A DNA stretch of 7,449 nucleotides from Wolbachia sp. Lineage in GTDB: Bacteria; Pseudomonadota; Alphaproteobacteria; Rickettsiales; Anaplasmataceae. Made by a program: the position numbers and the translations under genes. The stretch covers positions 1 through 7,449 of the forward strand of contig JAIXMJ010000039.1 in NCBI GenBank assembly GCA_022836975.1, written 5' to 3'. The notes beneath the pieces are model-generated. The model saw only the letters and a list, made by a program, of their open reading frames with translations, did not search any database and was not told where the DNA came from. Of the stretch, positions 6,691 through 7,449 are shown piece by piece. How positions within the stretch are numbered: the stretch's first letter is position 1; every line of letters starts with the position of its first letter.

Positions 6691-7031
6691 TGCGTTTATC
6701 TGTGCAGATAGTATAGCCATTTTATTAAAGATACGAATGATGTAAGATAAGGAAGACAGGCAAAATAGGAGGAGAAGAGTGCCAGCAGTGATATTTAAGG
6801 ACAAAAGCAATACAGGCTTTGGATAAGGAGAAAATGTAGAACAACAGCATCGCAAAGATTCTCAAAATCGGCTTGAAAAAACAGTACCAGAAAGAACATT
6901 CCTATATTCAGATTTTTTTGTAGCTGTTGATTCTAGTTTTATATAAGATCTTATGACTATTGCAAGAATTGCCATACTGTATCTACCGTAATATCTGCAT
7001 TCTCTTGTAAAAATTTCCTAAATTTATCTAA
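6691..7031. other. Intergenic region without a recognisable gene
   Basis: About 340 bases after the tRNA, with stops in every frame. Small symmetric elements are TATCTG-TG-CAGATA at 6697-6710, a possible 3' stem of the tRNA transcript but without an immediate T-run, and the palindrome ATAAGATCTTAT at 6943-6954. A 24-codon minus-strand stretch at 7031-6957 (LDKFRKFLQENADITVDTVW then FLQ and stop) has protein-like composition and might be a remnant of an older gene or transposase, but I cannot assign it. Confidence 0.55.
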
Positions 7032-7330
7032 GTAGTGTCGAGATTAAATAAAAACAGAGTTAAAATAGTATTTTTTGAGAGGGAAAGATGTTATATGATC
7101 TGAAAGATGAGCAGTGTGAAAGAATAAAAGATAAATTACCTGGGAAAGAAGGAGATAGTGGCAGAAGAGGAAAGGATAACAGAAAATTCGTAGCTTCAGT
7201 AATATGGATAGGAAGGACAGGAGCGCCATGGAGAGCCTTACCTGCAGAATATGGAAAATGGTCGAGTGTACACAAAAGGTTCATAAGGTGGGCAAGAGCA
7301 GGTGTGTGGCAAATGATTTTTAATACCTTA
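7032..7330 (+). mobile_element. Left part of an IS5-family insertion sequence (truncated)
   Basis: It carries the 5' part of an IS5-family transposase gene and probably its left terminal region. The left border is not proven; the sequence AGTAGTGTCGAG at 7031-7042 is a candidate inverted-repeat start, about 55 nt before the ATG. The right end is missing because another IS appears to begin at 7331. The catalytic part and right inverted repeat should lie beyond the second IS if this is a nested insertion, or be lost if it was deleted. Confidence 0.55.
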
Positions 7331-7351
7331 GAGCCTGTACGCGATCTATAA
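7088..7351 (+). pseudogene. IS5-family transposase, N-terminal fragment only
   Basis: The frame encodes 87 residues: the N-terminal DNA-binding domain of IS5-family transposases (the DUF4096-type region). It contains MLYDLKDEQCERIKDKLPG, GRRGKDNRKFVASVIWI, RTGAPWRALPAEYGKWSSVH (43-62) and RFIRWARAGVWQMIF. Family members continue with a segment like DLEYLMIDSTIVRAHQHAAG, which starts the catalytic DDE domain. Here homology stops at Leu81 (TTA, 7328-7330), and the last six residues EPVRDL come from unrelated DNA. Neither other forward frame restores the missing part before the window ends. AGAGGG at 7078-7083 is a ribosome binding site 4 nt before the ATG. No active transposase can be made from it, although a short DNA-binding peptide could be. 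Confidence 0.8.
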
Positions 7352-7449
7352 ATATGGTGAGATGAGTATAGTTGAAGTAAGGTGAACTATGAGAAACATA
7401 TACCCAAGATCATGAAAAATTCGAAAAGATTAGGTTAATTTTAAAAGTA
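7331..7449 (+). mobile_element. Left end of a second IS5-type insertion sequence (partial)
   Basis: Homology to the first transposase breaks exactly after TTA at 7328-7330, and GAGCCTGTACGCGATCTA follows, which has the look of an IS terminal repeat. A Shine-Dalgarno and ATG for another transposase-like frame come 58 nt later. The TTA before the junction fits the short TNA target duplications of IS1031-type elements. The other end lies outside the window, so repeat and duplication cannot be checked here. Confidence 0.45.
7389..7449 (+). pseudogene. Start of a second transposase, frameshifted and cut by the window edge
   Basis: An ATG behind AAGGTGA (7379-7385) encodes MRNIYPRS and meets TGA at 7413-7415. 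The +1 frame from 7408 continues DHEKFEKIRLILKV to the window end. Joined, these resemble the start MRNIYPSDITREQFEKIRLILES that I recall from IS5-family (IS1031/ISWpi1-like) transposases of Rickettsiales. A loss of about 8 nt near 7408-7413 would explain the shift, so this copy is probably dead. The call rests on about 22 residues and memory of the family. Confidence 0.45.

Noticed and set aside
6553..6855. Minus-strand 100-codon frame containing WWLRRDLNPRPRDYDPPALPTE
   Set aside because: This is the well-known false protein produced by translating the antisense strand of a tRNA gene; it lies over the CAU tRNA at 6615-6690.
6957..7031. Minus-strand 24-codon protein-like stretch LDKFRKFLQENADITVDTVW
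   Set aside because: It is closed by stops on both sides, has no start codon, and I could not place it in a family with confidence; kept only as a note in the intergenic entry.
7044..7284. Two minus-strand frames of 61 and 74 codons opposite the first transposase
   Set aside because: They are antisense to a transposase fragment with clear family motifs, have no ribosome binding site, and show no recognisable motif.
1..7449. CRISPR array, phage or defence-system signature
   Set aside because: No regularly spaced repeats and no nuclease, helicase or toxin-antitoxin genes were seen; the coding content is housekeeping genes plus IS remnants.

Overview
The window is AT-rich chromosomal DNA from what looks like an obligate intracellular alphaproteobacterium of the order Rickettsiales. 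The ribosomal protein S6 ends (residues 1-32 and 171-249, with LYEF, IAQQGL and YEYWGLLDFAY) resemble, from memory, those of Anaplasmataceae such as Ehrlichia and Wolbachia. A purine-biosynthesis gene (purB) argues against Rickettsia and Orientia, which lack that pathway. Insertion-sequence debris at both ends suggests a Wolbachia-like or otherwise IS-rich relative. No database search was possible, so the genus is left open.

Layout, all main genes on the + strand. Bases 1-53 hold the possible start of a transposase-like frame running leftwards off the window. Bases 54-455 are non-coding apart from a candidate promoter. Bases 456-3758 encode the replicative DNA polymerase alpha subunit (dnaE). 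A 58-bp gap carries a 14-nt direct repeat, an A+T hairpin and a good candidate promoter. Then comes a tightly packed run: rpsF (S6, GTG start) overlapping rpsR (S18) by 4 nt, rplI (L9) 7 nt later, purB (adenylosuccinate lyase) starting right after the rplI stop, and a CAU-anticodon tRNA whose first base is the last base of the purB stop codon. Bases 6691-7031 show no convincing gene. From about 7032 there is a truncated IS5-family transposase gene, apparently interrupted at 7330/7331 by the left end of a second IS whose transposase is frameshifted.

The genes serve housekeeping functions: chromosome replication (dnaE), the small and large ribosomal subunits (rpsF, rpsR, rplI), purine synthesis (purB) and decoding (tRNA). 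The ribosomal genes, purB and the tRNA are spaced as one transcription unit.

The most unusual observation is that S6 is 249 residues long. It is a normal S6 of about 111 residues split after helix 1 by an in-frame insert of about 137 lysine/glutamate/leucine-rich residues. The second is the one-base overlap of the purB stop codon with the mature tRNA 5' end, so tRNA processing should remove the purB stop codon. The third is the nested IS arrangement at the right end.
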